Of a stretch of 64,000 nucleotides of DNA, positions 56,852 to 64,000 are shown one piece after another. Every line of letters starts with the position of its first letter. Position 1 is the first letter of the stretch. This DNA is from Rubrobacter marinus (GTDB lineage Bacteria > Actinomycetota > Rubrobacteria > Rubrobacterales > Rubrobacteraceae), in contig NZ_CP045121.1 in the NCBI RefSeq assembly GCF_011492965.1, positions 4,092,001 through 4,156,000 on the forward strand, read 5' to 3'. A program made the position numbers and the translations under genes. Below the pieces are notes generated by a model. The model did not search any database. It had not been told where the DNA came from and worked only from the letters and a program-made list of their open reading frames with translations.

Positions 56852-58357
56852 CTAGTCCTGGTACTGCTCCATCGTCGTGCCACCGCCGGAGACCGTGTCC
56901 TCCGGTACGGGTGCCGTCGTTTCCTCCGTAGGGAGGGCTTCGTCGTCGGGCTGAATCTCTGCGTCGGGCGGGGGCGTCCTCTCGTCGGGAGGGCGCTCCT
57001 CCTGGACGACGTCGTCGACGTCGGGGCGATCGGCCGGCTCAGGCGCGGGCCGGGTACGGGAGGGCGCCTCTTCGGCCGGCGCGGTCACGGGCTCCAGGTA
57101 CGGACCCACGCTGTCGTCGCCGTGGATGCGCCGGTAGCTCTCGGCGATCGCCAGCACCTCTTCGACGTACCAGCCGGCCCGGTTGTAGGTGAAGAGCGCC
57201 GCGTACCAGTCGTCGGGGGCGCCGCCGGCCTTCAGGTACGCCGCCGCGGCCGGGATGGCGTCCTGCGGGTCCAGGATGTTGGTCTCTCCGTCCCCGTTGC
57301 CGTCCACGCCGTAGGAGCTCCAGGTCGACGGAAGGAACTGCATCGGCCCCATCGCGCCGGCGCTGGAAGGTCCCATGTTCTCGCCGTGGTTCGACTCGAT
57401 CTTCCCGACCGCGGCCAGCACGTACCAGTCCCCTCCGAACCCGTACCGCTCGGCCGATTCCCTGTAGAGCCGCACGTACTCCTCGTAAGGGATCGGCTCC
57501 ACGGGCTGCGCCTGGATCTCCTCCCGTGCGATCTCGAGCTCCCGCTCCCTGGCCTGTTCCCTCGCTTCTTCCTCGTCCGCGTCCGGCTTGTCGTCCCGCT
57601 CCTCCTGCGGCTCGACCCTGTCACCCCCACCGGTCGCCGGCGGCCTCTTCAGCAGGCCGGCCTCCTCCTCGGCCTCGAGCTCGGCGAGGCGCTCCTCCAA
57701 CCGATCCCTCTCCAAACCTAACCCCTCCACCGAGGCCCGCAGCTCCGATTCGCGCCCCTTTAACTCCTCGACGAGCGCCTGGCTCTCCTCGCCGAACTCC
57801 CTGTACTCCGCCTTGCTCTGCTCCAGCTGCCGGAGGGTGGTTTCGAGGTTCTGCTCGTTGGCTTTATAGCCTTGTATGCTTCTACTGCTCTCGGTTAGGA
57901 GGCGCGTAGCTTGCAGGGTGGCGGCGGTGCTGCCTCGGGCATCGCCCCCTCCGAAGAGACCCTCCAGCAACAACAAGAGCCCCTCCAGATCCCCACCCTT
58001 GTAAGCGGCCCGTACCCTGTCTTCGAGACGGGCACGCGAGCAGGCCGAGGCCTCCTTCTGCTCCTCGAGCGTGGCTTCCAGGTTTCGAGCCCGCCTGCCG
58101 AGATCCTTCTGGCGAGCCTTCGCCCCCTCTACCTGTTCCTGGGACTTCTCCAGATCTTCGCCGACATTCGCGAGCCCACCCACTGTGCGATCCAGCATGT
58201 TCTCCTGGCGCCGCAACTCCGACCTCAACTCCAAGGCTCCGGGTTTCTCCCCGTCTCCCTTCGCCTCGTCACCCTCCGCCCACGCAACCCCGGCAAAGAG
58301 AACCGTCAGACCCACGACGCTCGAAAGCAGGACCGCTCTCACACCCCTAAAAGACAT
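56852..58357 (-). CDS. Secreted coiled-coil protein with lytic transglycosylase domain
   Basis: A 501-residue protein from ATG at 58357, six bases after GGGGGG. It has a Sec signal (LLSSVVGLTVLFAGVAWAEG), a long coiled coil (about 30-240) as in PcsB/CwlO-type hydrolase partners, then a lytic transglycosylase (SLT) domain at about 290-420. That domain reads WYVLAAVGKIESNHGENMGP, the catalytic Glu region, SSAGAMGPMQFLPSTWSSYG and DAIPAAAAYLKAGGAPDDWY. A disordered Pro/Glu/Asp tail ends it. It should cut peptidoglycan at the septum or wall, with the coiled coil as a regulator. Confidence 0.88.
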   Translation of the reverse strand: MSFRGVRAVLLSSVVGLTVLFAGVAWAEGDEAKGDGEKPGALELRSELRRQENMLDRTVGGLANVGEDLEKSQEQVEGAKARQKDLGRRARNLEATLEEQKEASACSRARLEDRVRAAYKGGDLEGLLLLLEGLFGGGDARGSTAATLQATRLLTESSRSIQGYKANEQNLETTLRQLEQSKAEYREFGEESQALVEELKGRESELRASVEGLGLERDRLEERLAELEAEEEAGLLKRPPATGGGDRVEPQEERDDKPDADEEEAREQARERELEIAREEIQAQPVEPIPYEEYVRLYRESAERYGFGGDWYVLAAVGKIESNHGENMGPSSAGAMGPMQFLPSTWSSYGVDGNGDGETNILDPQDAIPAAAAYLKAGGAPDDWYAALFTYNRAGWYVEEVLAIAESYRRIHGDDSVGPYLEPVTAPAEEAPSRTRPAPEPADRPDVDDVVQEERPPDERTPPPDAEIQPDDEALPTEETTAPVPEDTVSGGGTTMEQYQD

Positions 58358-58485
58358 CCAATTCCCCCCTGCAACAAGCAAACCGCACCGTGCACGGCCT
58401 CCAGACCGCGCTCCAGGATCTTACATCCTTTGTAACCGAGGTTAAATCAAGCGGTATATGACTATTAAGCGGCTTATTAAAACGC

Positions 58486-59355
58486 CTACTCAGATACGGT
58501 CTGTGAGATAAGTAGTGTGAGGAGGCCCTCGAGCTCCTCACCGCTACGGAAACGAATTTCGATCTTACCGCCCTTGCGGCTCGCCTTGACCTTCGCGGGT
58601 AGTCCGAGGGCCTCCTGAAGCCGACGAGATGCGTCCCCGTACTCTTCCTCGGGTCTGCGTTGGGGGCTGCGCTCCTGGACGTCCTGGGGCTCGGGGTCGG
58701 CGAGCTCCTCGCGTACGATCTCCTCGGTCCTCCGAACGGAGAGCTTCTCCGTGATGATCCGGTCGGCTACCCGCAACATCCAGCCTTCTTCCTCCAACGG
58801 CAGAAGAGCCCGAGCGTGGCCTTCCGTCAACTCTCCTTCCAGGATAAGCGCTCTGATGGAGGCCGGAAGTCGCGTGAGCCTCAAGGTATTGGTGACGGCC
58901 GTGCGGCTCTTCCCCAACCGCTCGGCCAGTTGCTCCTTCGTGAAGCCGAAGCTGTCCATGAGGGCCTGATAAGCGGCAGCGGTCTCCAAGGGGTTCAAAT
59001 CCTCGCGCTGCAGGTTCTCGACCAGAGCAAGCTCCATCGACTCGCTCTCCGCAGCCTGGCGTATAAGGACGGGAACGCGGTCGAGCCCCGCCTCTTTCGC
59101 GGCCCTGAGGCGCCTCTCCCCCGCGATAAGCTCGAACCCGTTCTCCGTGGCGCGAATCACGAGCGGCTGGAGGATTCCGACCTCCCGGATAGAGGCCGCC
59201 AGCTCCCGTATACCGGCCTCCCCGAAGCTCCGCCGGGGTTGGTGGGTATTCGGACGTATCGCCGAGACCGGCACCTCTTCGAACCTCAGCCCACCTACGC
59301 TCTCTCCGGTCGAGATCAGGGCGGACAACCCACGGCCCAGCCCTCGCCTACCCAC
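58486..59355 (-). CDS. parB: Chromosome-partitioning protein ParB
   Basis: ParB binds parS, spreads as a CTP-dependent clamp and loads the origin region. The 289-residue protein begins VGRRGLGRGLSALI (the ParA-stimulating N-terminus), then VPVSAIRPNTHQPRRSF, AGERRLRAAKEAG (CTP-binding box), ALVENLQREDLNPLETAAAY, GKSRTAVTNTLRLTRLP (HTH) and a C-terminal dimer domain. GTG at 59355 overlaps the parA stop. Two parS sites lie 1.5 kb away. Confidence 0.95.
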   Translation of the reverse strand: MGRRGLGRGLSALISTGESVGGLRFEEVPVSAIRPNTHQPRRSFGEAGIRELAASIREVGILQPLVIRATENGFELIAGERRLRAAKEAGLDRVPVLIRQAAESESMELALVENLQREDLNPLETAAAYQALMDSFGFTKEQLAERLGKSRTAVTNTLRLTRLPASIRALILEGELTEGHARALLPLEEEGWMLRVADRIITEKLSVRRTEEIVREELADPEPQDVQERSPQRRPEEEYGDASRRLQEALGLPAKVKASRKGGKIEIRFRSGEELEGLLTLLISQTVSE

Positions 59356-60109
59356 GACCGACGACCTCCTCCGCAACCGCGGCGTAGGCCTCGGCACCAC
59401 TGCTCTTGGGTGCGTACAATGCCACGGGCAGGCCGAAGCTCGGAGCCTCGCTCAACCTGACGTTACGCGGTATCACCGTCCTGAATACCTGATCGCCGAA
59501 GAAGGATCTGACCTCGTCGACCACCTGATGAGCCAGGTTCGTACGGGCATCGAACATGGTCAGCAGCACTCCGCCTACCTTGAGGCCCGGATTCAACTCC
59601 CCACGCACCATACGGATGCTGCGCATGAGCTGCGTGAGCCCCTCGAGCGCGTAGTACTCGCACTGCATAGGGATCAAGACCTCGTGCGCAGCCGTGAGTG
59701 CATTCAGCGTCAGAAGGTCCAGCGACGGAGGGCAATCTATGACGACTCGGTCGTACAACCCCTCGGGCAGCTTGTCTACCGCCCTCTTCAGCTTGAACTC
59801 CCGGGCGAGCGCCGATACCAACTCGACCTCGGCTCCTACGAGGTTGATGGTCGCCGGAGCGATCGATAACCCCTCGACTTCGGAAGGTACCGCGACCTGT
59901 TCCAGCGGTTTGCCTTCGAGGAGCACGTCGTACATACAACTGCCGTCGTTCACGCTCACCCCGAGGCCACTCGTAGCGTTGCCCTGAGGATCCATATCGA
60001 CCACGAGCACCCGCTCTCCTAAGGTGGCGAGATAGGCCGATAGATTGATAGCGGTGGTGCTCTTACCCACCCCGCCTTTCTGGTTCACGATAGCTACGAC
60101 GTTGGTCAC
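59348..60109 (-). CDS. parA: Chromosome-partitioning ATPase ParA (Soj)
   Basis: ParA is a deviant Walker ATPase that moves ParB-parS complexes. The 253 residues show VVAIVNQKGGVGKSTTAINL (Walker A), VLVVDMDPQGNATSGLG, VVIDCPPSLDLLTLNALTAA (Walker B) and VIPRNVRLSEAPSFGLPVAL. It overlaps parB and lies 23 bp after rsmG. Confidence 0.97.
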   Translation of the reverse strand: MTNVVAIVNQKGGVGKSTTAINLSAYLATLGERVLVVDMDPQGNATSGLGVSVNDGSCMYDVLLEGKPLEQVAVPSEVEGLSIAPATINLVGAEVELVSALAREFKLKRAVDKLPEGLYDRVVIDCPPSLDLLTLNALTAAHEVLIPMQCEYYALEGLTQLMRSIRMVRGELNPGLKVGGVLLTMFDARTNLAHQVVDEVRSFFGDQVFRTVIPRNVRLSEAPSFGLPVALYAPKSSGAEAYAAVAEEVVGRG

Positions 60110-60132
60110 GAGCGCATATTAGCATGGAGCCA

Positions 60133-60906
60133 CTACGGCTCGCCCCTGGTTTGAGTGCCTAACGGACGTTTCTTCGCGAGTCCGATTCTACGTGGGTAAC
60201 CTGTCGGAGTGGGGCCTGTCTTACGAAAGACCACGATCTGACGGTGTTTCTGCTCCAACTCGGGCATTAGCCGTACCTGAGTTACCTCATGCAACTCCGC
60301 TTGAAGTTTTCGGGCTGCTTTCTCTCCGGCGATCAGCTCATCCTGCTCGAGCCGTCCCTTCATTGCAAGCACCCAACCGCCCTCCTGCACGAAAGGCGCG
60401 CAATATTCGACAACCACCGGAAGCGCTGCAAGCGCGCGGCTCACAGCTACGTCATAGGCGTCCCGAAAGGTTCGTTTCCTTCCTGCCTCCTCAGCGCGCC
60501 CGCTGTGGATTGTTAGATTCGTCAACGACAAGTCGTCCCGCACTTTCTGCAAAAACACGACTTTCTTCTCGATTGATTCAAGAAGGGTCACAGATAGTTC
60601 GGCCTGCGCAACTGCAAGCGGAATTCCCGGTAGTCCGCCTCCGGATCCCACATCTAAGAGGTTCCCTTGCCATTGCTCGCCACCGAGCGTAAGACAGCTC
60701 AATGAGTCCAGGATGTGATCGAGCACGATCCTCTGCGGTTCCCTGGTGCCGATAACGTTTGCTGCCGTGTAGTTGGCAAGCGAGTCAGCGTATTGTCGTA
60801 GGAGACCGAGCTGCTCAGGCCCTAAACCGATCCCCCACTCAGAAGCCTGGTCATCAAGCAGCCGCATGGCGGCGTCGATAGTGTGCTCGTGTTTCACGTG
60901 AAACAC
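60133..60906 (-). CDS. rsmG: 16S rRNA (guanine-N7) methyltransferase RsmG
   Basis: RsmG methylates 16S rRNA with S-adenosylmethionine. It shows QYADSLANYTAANVIGTREP, DHILDSLSCL, NLLDVGSGGGLPGIPLAVAQ, DVAVSRALAALPVVVEYCAP and GGWVLAMKGRLEQDEL. The start region overlaps a parS site, so the first residues read VFHVKHEHTID; GTG at 60906 (257 residues) is chosen, with GTG at 60897 and TTG at 60939 as alternatives. parS inside the rsmG start is known in other actinobacteria, as I recall. Confidence 0.93.
   Translation of the reverse strand: MFHVKHEHTIDAAMRLLDDQASEWGIGLGPEQLGLLRQYADSLANYTAANVIGTREPQRIVLDHILDSLSCLTLGGEQWQGNLLDVGSGGGLPGIPLAVAQAELSVTLLESIEKKVVFLQKVRDDLSLTNLTIHSGRAEEAGRKRTFRDAYDVAVSRALAALPVVVEYCAPFVQEGGWVLAMKGRLEQDELIAGEKAARKLQAELHEVTQVRLMPELEQKHRQIVVFRKTGPTPTGYPRRIGLAKKRPLGTQTRGEP
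60890..60905. promoter_or_regulatory. parS site 1 (ParB-binding palindrome)
   Basis: TGTTTCACGTGAAACA is the exact 16-bp parS palindrome. It lies inside the start of rsmG. Confidence 0.97.
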
Positions 60907-60922
60907 TCCATCCAGAGACACG

Positions 60923-60976
60923 AACGGATCGGGCGCCAAATGTTTCTGTGCGTAAACATTTGGCGCCCGATCCGTT
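60923..60976. repeat. 23-bp perfect inverted repeat between the two parS sites
   Basis: Arms 60923-60945 and 60954-60976 with an 8-base spacer form a perfect hairpin or cruciform. It lies in the gap between jag and rsmG, and its right arm runs into parS site 2. It may end the jag transcript; the arm length and central position between parS sites are unusual. Confidence 0.9.
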
Positions 60977-60988
60977 TCACGTGAAACG
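60973..60988. promoter_or_regulatory. parS site 2
   Basis: CGTTTCACGTGAAACG has the parS core TTTCACGTGAAA with both end bases changed. It is in the intergenic DNA after the jag stop codon. Confidence 0.92.
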
Positions 60989-60993
60989 TTCTG

Positions 60994-61791
60994 CTAGTAG
61001 TTGGGGGTGATAACTACTCGCCGGTCGTCCTCTCCCCCCTCGCTCGAGGTCGAGACGTTCGGATTCTCTTTGAGGTAGAGATGGACAACGCGGCGTTCGG
61101 CCGCCGGCATCGGTGGGAGGTTCAAAGGTCGCTTCTCCCTTTGAGCACGTCTGGCGGTCCTATGGGCCATACCCTGGAGCGCTTCCACTCTCCTCTGCCT
61201 GTAACCCTCTGTATCTACCGTGATCCTCTTCAGAAAAGGCCGGCTCTTGTACACGAAGACGTTGAGCAGGTATTGGATCGCATCGATGGTCTCGCCCTTC
61301 TGGCCTATAAGTAGGCCAGTCTCCGCCGTGGCTATATCGACCCTTATTACCTCTCCCGCATCATAAGCGTCGACAGTAGCATCGAAGCCCATCTTCTCAA
61401 GGAGCTCCGTGGCGAAGCCATCGACCGCCAGGATCAAATCCTCAGGCGCATCCTCGGGCACGGGAGCTTCCCCTTCGGGGGCGTCCGTGAGAACGCCGCT
61501 ATCCTCAGGTACCACGTCTACTTCGGGCGTTTCGACTTCAGAGGTATCAGGAGCCCTCTCGGACGTAGCAGGAACTACTACTGCTTCGGATTCAGAGGAA
61601 GGCGTTATAGACGAGATGGGAGCGGTTACTACGATACGTGCATCACGGGCACCAATACCCAGGAAGCCAGAGCTGCCTTCGTCCAGCACTTCGTATTGCA
61701 ACTGCTCCGGGGAGATGCCCAAGCTGGCGGAGGCCTTTGAAACGGCTTCATGTACAGACTCGGCGTAGAACTCCTGCTTGTCGCCGTTCAT
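60994..61791 (-). CDS. jag: Jag/KhpB RNA-binding protein
   Basis: KhpB-type protein of 265 residues: the Jag-N domain (FYAESVHEAVSKASASLGIS and GSSGFLGIGARDARIVV), an acidic linker, a KH domain with GLLIGQKGETIDAIQYLLNV, and an R3H domain (PPMPAAERRVVHLYLKENPN). It binds RNA and partners KhpA in division and wall control. The ATG overlaps the yidC stop. Confidence 0.95.
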   Translation of the reverse strand: MNGDKQEFYAESVHEAVSKASASLGISPEQLQYEVLDEGSSGFLGIGARDARIVVTAPISSITPSSESEAVVVPATSERAPDTSEVETPEVDVVPEDSGVLTDAPEGEAPVPEDAPEDLILAVDGFATELLEKMGFDATVDAYDAGEVIRVDIATAETGLLIGQKGETIDAIQYLLNVFVYKSRPFLKRITVDTEGYRQRRVEALQGMAHRTARRAQREKRPLNLPPMPAAERRVVHLYLKENPNVSTSSEGGEDDRRVVITPNY

Positions 61792-62594
61792 CTTCTCCTT
61801 TTCCTCTTCCTACCACCGGTGGACGGTTGCTTTACCTGGGTCGCCTTGCGCCCGTTGCCCTCCTGCGCAGAAGAATCCTGATTCTTAGCGGCACGGGGAG
61901 CTGGTTGAGCAGGTGCCTTCTCCTTATCGGGCGCGGCCGGAACCTTCTTGCCAGGACCGTGGTTGTAGATCAGGTAGTTCTGTACGAGCGTGACCAGGTT
62001 CGACGTGATCCAGTACATAAAGAGGCCGGCGGGGAAGGTAAGGAGAAACACCGTGAAGACCACCGGAAGAATGCGCATCATCCACCGCTGCTGAGGCTCG
62101 AGGTTCTTGGCGGTTATCTCTGAGGCGGCCAGCATGGTCACGGCCGACACGACCGGCAGAATATAAAAGGGATCGGCCTGGGTGAGGTCTTGAAACCACA
62201 GAATGCCGCCCTCGACGAAGTCCGGGTGCTCCTCGCCGAAACCGCGGATTACGTAGAACATCGTGATAAATATGGGCATCTGAACGAGGAGGGGGAGACA
62301 GCCCCCCAAGGGGTTGACCTGCCGCTCCTGATAGAGGTTCATCAACTCTTCTTGTTGCTTCTGACGGTTGTCCTTGTACTTCGCCCGGAGCCGGTCCATC
62401 TCGGGCTTCAAATCCTGCATAGCCCTCATGCTCTTGACCTGCTTGAGCGTGAGCGGGAAGAGCAACGTACGGACTACTATCGTGAGCAGTGCGATGCTCA
62501 GCCACCAGGGCAGACCCTGAGCATGAAAAAACTCCAGGCCGGTGCCCAGCAAGTTCGTCAGGGGACTAAAAACTCGTTCCAAAAAGTTGATCAT
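61788..62594 (-). CDS. yidC: Membrane protein insertase YidC
   Basis: YidC inserts membrane proteins. The 268-residue protein is the short Gram-positive type, starting MINFLERVFSPLTNLLG. Conserved residues include the helix with VVRTLLFPLTLKQVKSMRAM (conserved Arg), LMNLYQERQVNPLGGCLPLL and LFMYWITSNLVTLVQNYLI. The tail is very basic (RKRKRRR). It lies 10 bp after yidD and overlaps jag. Confidence 0.96.
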   Translation of the reverse strand: MINFLERVFSPLTNLLGTGLEFFHAQGLPWWLSIALLTIVVRTLLFPLTLKQVKSMRAMQDLKPEMDRLRAKYKDNRQKQQEELMNLYQERQVNPLGGCLPLLVQMPIFITMFYVIRGFGEEHPDFVEGGILWFQDLTQADPFYILPVVSAVTMLAASEITAKNLEPQQRWMMRILPVVFTVFLLTFPAGLFMYWITSNLVTLVQNYLIYNHGPGKKVPAAPDKEKAPAQPAPRAAKNQDSSAQEGNGRKATQVKQPSTGGRKRKRRR

Positions 62595-62604
62595 AGAAGC
62601 CTCT

Positions 62605-62820
62605 TCATCTCACTGGATCGAACCCACCCTTCGAGAAAGGATTACAGCGCATTATCCTCCATGAACCCATCAGGACGCCTCTGACCACACCATACTTCCT
62701 GATAGCCAGGAGGGTGTACTCGGAGCAACTCGGGTAAAACCTGCAGGAATTCGGAAGCATCGGGGAGATGGCTCTCTGGTACAGCTTGATCGCAGCTACC
62801 GCGGCGTTACGCGGGCTCAT
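62605..62820 (-). CDS. yidD: YidD-family membrane insertion factor
   Basis: A 71-residue protein with the family core [43 protein letters not shown]. YidD aids the insertion pathway with YidC. It starts 1 bp after the rnpA stop. Confidence 0.95.
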   Translation of the reverse strand: MSPRNAAVAAIKLYQRAISPMLPNSCRFYPSCSEYTLLAIRKYGVVRGVLMGSWRIMRCNPFSKGGFDPVR

Positions 62821-62821
62821 C

Positions 62822-63181
62822 TTAAGCGCCTTCCCCGATACCCCTGGTCTTCTGGATCTTGCTCAAGGAGCGAGAAAACTCGTCATCCAGCTCTTGAAAA
62901 GAAGCCTCGGCAGCGGCCGGACGGGCGGAGACCACCAGGTCCAGATCGCCCGGCAACCCGTCCCTGGAAGACCGAAAAATTTCCTTCAGCCTTCGCCGAA
63001 CACCGTTACGGGTCACAGCAGAGCCGACCTTCTTCGAGACCGAGAGCCCCAGCCTCGGCTCGCCGAACCCGTTGGGCAGGGCATGTACCGAGAACAATCT
63101 TCCCCTGTACACCGAGCCCTCACGATAAACCCTCTCAAATTCCAGCGAGGAGGTAAGGCTTGTACTTCGACGTCGGGGCAA
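62822..63181 (-). CDS. rnpA: Ribonuclease P protein component
   Basis: RnpA is the protein part of RNase P for tRNA 5-prime maturation. The 119 residues show [40 protein letters not shown] and [20 protein letters not shown]. The start is taken as TTG at 63181, 3 bp after the rpmH stop; no better site is seen. Confidence 0.94.
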   Translation of the reverse strand: MPRRRSTSLTSSLEFERVYREGSVYRGRLFSVHALPNGFGEPRLGLSVSKKVGSAVTRNGVRRRLKEIFRSSRDGLPGDLDLVVSARPAAAEASFQELDDEFSRSLSKIQKTRGIGEGA

Positions 63182-63184
63182 AGA

Positions 63185-63319
63185 TCAGACAGCGAGCCGC
63201 TTGCGTCCCCGACGACGCCTCGCCGCTATGACCCTCCGGCCGCCGACGGTACTCATACGAACTCGAAACCCGTGCGTTTTCGCGCGCTTACGACGGTTGG
63301 GCTGATAGGTACGCTTCAT
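63185..63319 (-). CDS. rpmH: 50S ribosomal protein L34
   Basis: The 44-residue chain reads [40 protein letters not shown] and RLAV. That is a standard L34. A GAGGAG site lies five bases before the ATG at 63319. Confidence 0.97.
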   Translation of the reverse strand: MKRTYQPNRRKRAKTHGFRVRMSTVGGRRVIAARRRRGRKRLAV

Positions 63320-63673
63320 GACACTCCTCGAGATTCTCGCGATAAATGCATTGCAACCCAAACAGTATATCCGAAGCAGGTAGACGTATCCAATAATTCT
63401 CTAGGCGTTCCGATCGACCTCGTGTGGCGCCCGCCGTCTGGCTCGAGATCGGAAAAGCTCTGCAAAACGCGTTCCCGTACGGAGGTGTGGGGGCTCCGAC
63501 GCGTGGGCTATAGGGCGCTGTACGGACCGTAGAAAGGCTCCGCTGCGTGCATCAGAGGAGTTTATCCACACCCTGTGGAAAAAAATGTGGATAAAAAATG
63601 CAATTACCTGCAAAAGACGTTTTTCCACTCCTCGGCTCTAGCGCGTTCGTGGGGGGTACGTAATAATCCCGCG
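63320..63673. promoter_or_regulatory. Putative oriC region with DnaA boxes
   Basis: About 350 bp beside rpmH with no gene. It holds a cluster at 63562-63594: TTATCCACA (63562-63570), the variant TGTGGAAAA (63574-63582) and TGTGGATAA (63586-63594), two perfect boxes facing each other with a weaker one between, followed by an A/T-rich run. The region also must hold the rpmH promoter (minus) and that of the next gene (plus). Origin function is inferred from gene order and boxes. Confidence 0.8.
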
Positions 63674-64000
63674 ATGGGGATGATGAACGCCGCGAGGACA
63701 GCCAGGGACTTTGGGGACGCTGGCATCGGCGTGAAGATCGCGGTGTACCCCGACGGAGGGGAGCCCGAGGTCAGCGAGGTTTCGGCGGCCGGCCCTGGCT
63801 CCGCGGCCACCAAGTTCTCGCGGGTGGTGATGGAGAAGGTTCGGGAAGCGACGGGGCAGGTGCCGGAGGAAGCGGTCCAGGAGCTCGTCGAGAACCTGAT
63901 CCACGCGGGATTCAAGGGCGTCGTCATCTCCGTCTTCGATGGAGGGAACGTGGTAAGGATCTCCGACAAAGGTCCCGGTATAGGGGACAAGGTGCGGGCC
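63674..64000 (+). CDS. GHKL-type ATPase, C-terminus beyond window
   Basis: An uninterrupted reading frame from ATG 63674 to the window end (109 codons, no stop). It has VPEEAVQELVENLIHAGFKG (N-box of GHKL ATPases) and VVRISDKGPGIGDKVRA (G1 box, DXGXG). The first 50 residues are less conserved. ATGs at 63680 and 63683 are other starts; the last has a GGGG site. It is not a full histidine kinase in what is seen: no phosphoacceptor His domain is visible. The gene next to the origin in this group of bacteria is worth noting. Confidence 0.82.
   Translation, partial: MGMMNAARTARDFGDAGIGVKIAVYPDGGEPEVSEVSAAGPGSAATKFSRVVMEKVREATGQVPEEAVQELVENLIHAGFKGVVISVFDGGNVVRISDKGPGIGDKVRA

Noticed and set aside
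63604..63990. Minus-strand frame of 128 codons beside the origin
   Set aside because: The plus strand carries clear GHKL N-box and G1 motifs in the same place, so the minus frame is a shadow.

Overview
This 64 kb window is GC-rich chromosomal DNA, most consistent with an actinobacterium of the Rubrobacter type. That assignment is inferred from gene content: OpcA-type glucose-6-phosphate dehydrogenase assembly protein, class E-like sortase with LPxTG-like substrates, split glycine decarboxylase (GcvPA/GcvPB), frequent GTG/TTG starts, and the rpmH-rnpA-yidD-yidC-jag-rsmG-parA-parB order beside a putative origin. No rRNA, tRNA, CRISPR array or insertion sequence was recognised.

Layout, left to right. 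1-8.7 kb (mostly minus): a cut-off DUF815 AAA ATPase, a MerR-like HTH/coiled-coil protein, a Rieske lipoprotein, a DoxX protein, and a cyclic-di-GMP pair (HD-GYP followed by a broken GAF/PAS/GGDEF/EAL protein). 8.9-17.4 kb: lysine/diaminopimelate genes (lysA, dapC-like, dapD, dapE) mixed with a small lipoprotein, an LPTTG surface protein, a sulfotransferase and a sugar-type solute-binding protein. 17.4-28 kb: a Pro-Val-Asp repeat LPSTG surface protein, two paralogous LuxR-type regulators, a PAS/GGDEF/EAL protein with eroded EAL motifs, and a three-gene polysaccharide cassette (GT2, WecB, DUF2334 with a C-terminal beta domain). 28-31.3 kb: an SDR epimerase, then an M50 metalloprotease with a PqqD-like N-terminus beside an 85-residue peptide whose C-terminus resembles a chaplin core. 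This is my best candidate for an undescribed system. 31.3-39.1 kb: the pentose phosphate operon tkt-tal-gnd-zwf-opcA-pgl. 39-46.4 kb: an FUSC-type membrane protein, then gcvPA-gcvPB-gcvT-gcvH behind a tandem glycine riboswitch, and a divergent sortase. 46.4-56.6 kb: csaA, an EAL-only protein, AIM24, leuS, DUF92, a metallo-beta-lactamase-fold protein, TPR, a PucR-type HTH, and molybdate genes (mop, modB, modA) with no modC in view. 56.8-64 kb: a coiled-coil/transglycosylase exoprotein, parB, parA, rsmG, jag, yidC, yidD, rnpA, rpmH, two parS sites flanking a long hairpin, DnaA boxes, and the start of a GHKL ATPase gene that runs off the right end.

Several genes that should be intact (DUF815, dapC, one GGDEF/EAL gene, gcvPA) carry a single missing base in a G/C-rich stretch, and one regulator gene has several frame changes plus an apparent deletion. 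The single shifts look more like sequence or assembly error than gene decay. Starts were chosen by ribosome binding site and overlap with the upstream gene; many are GTG or TTG.
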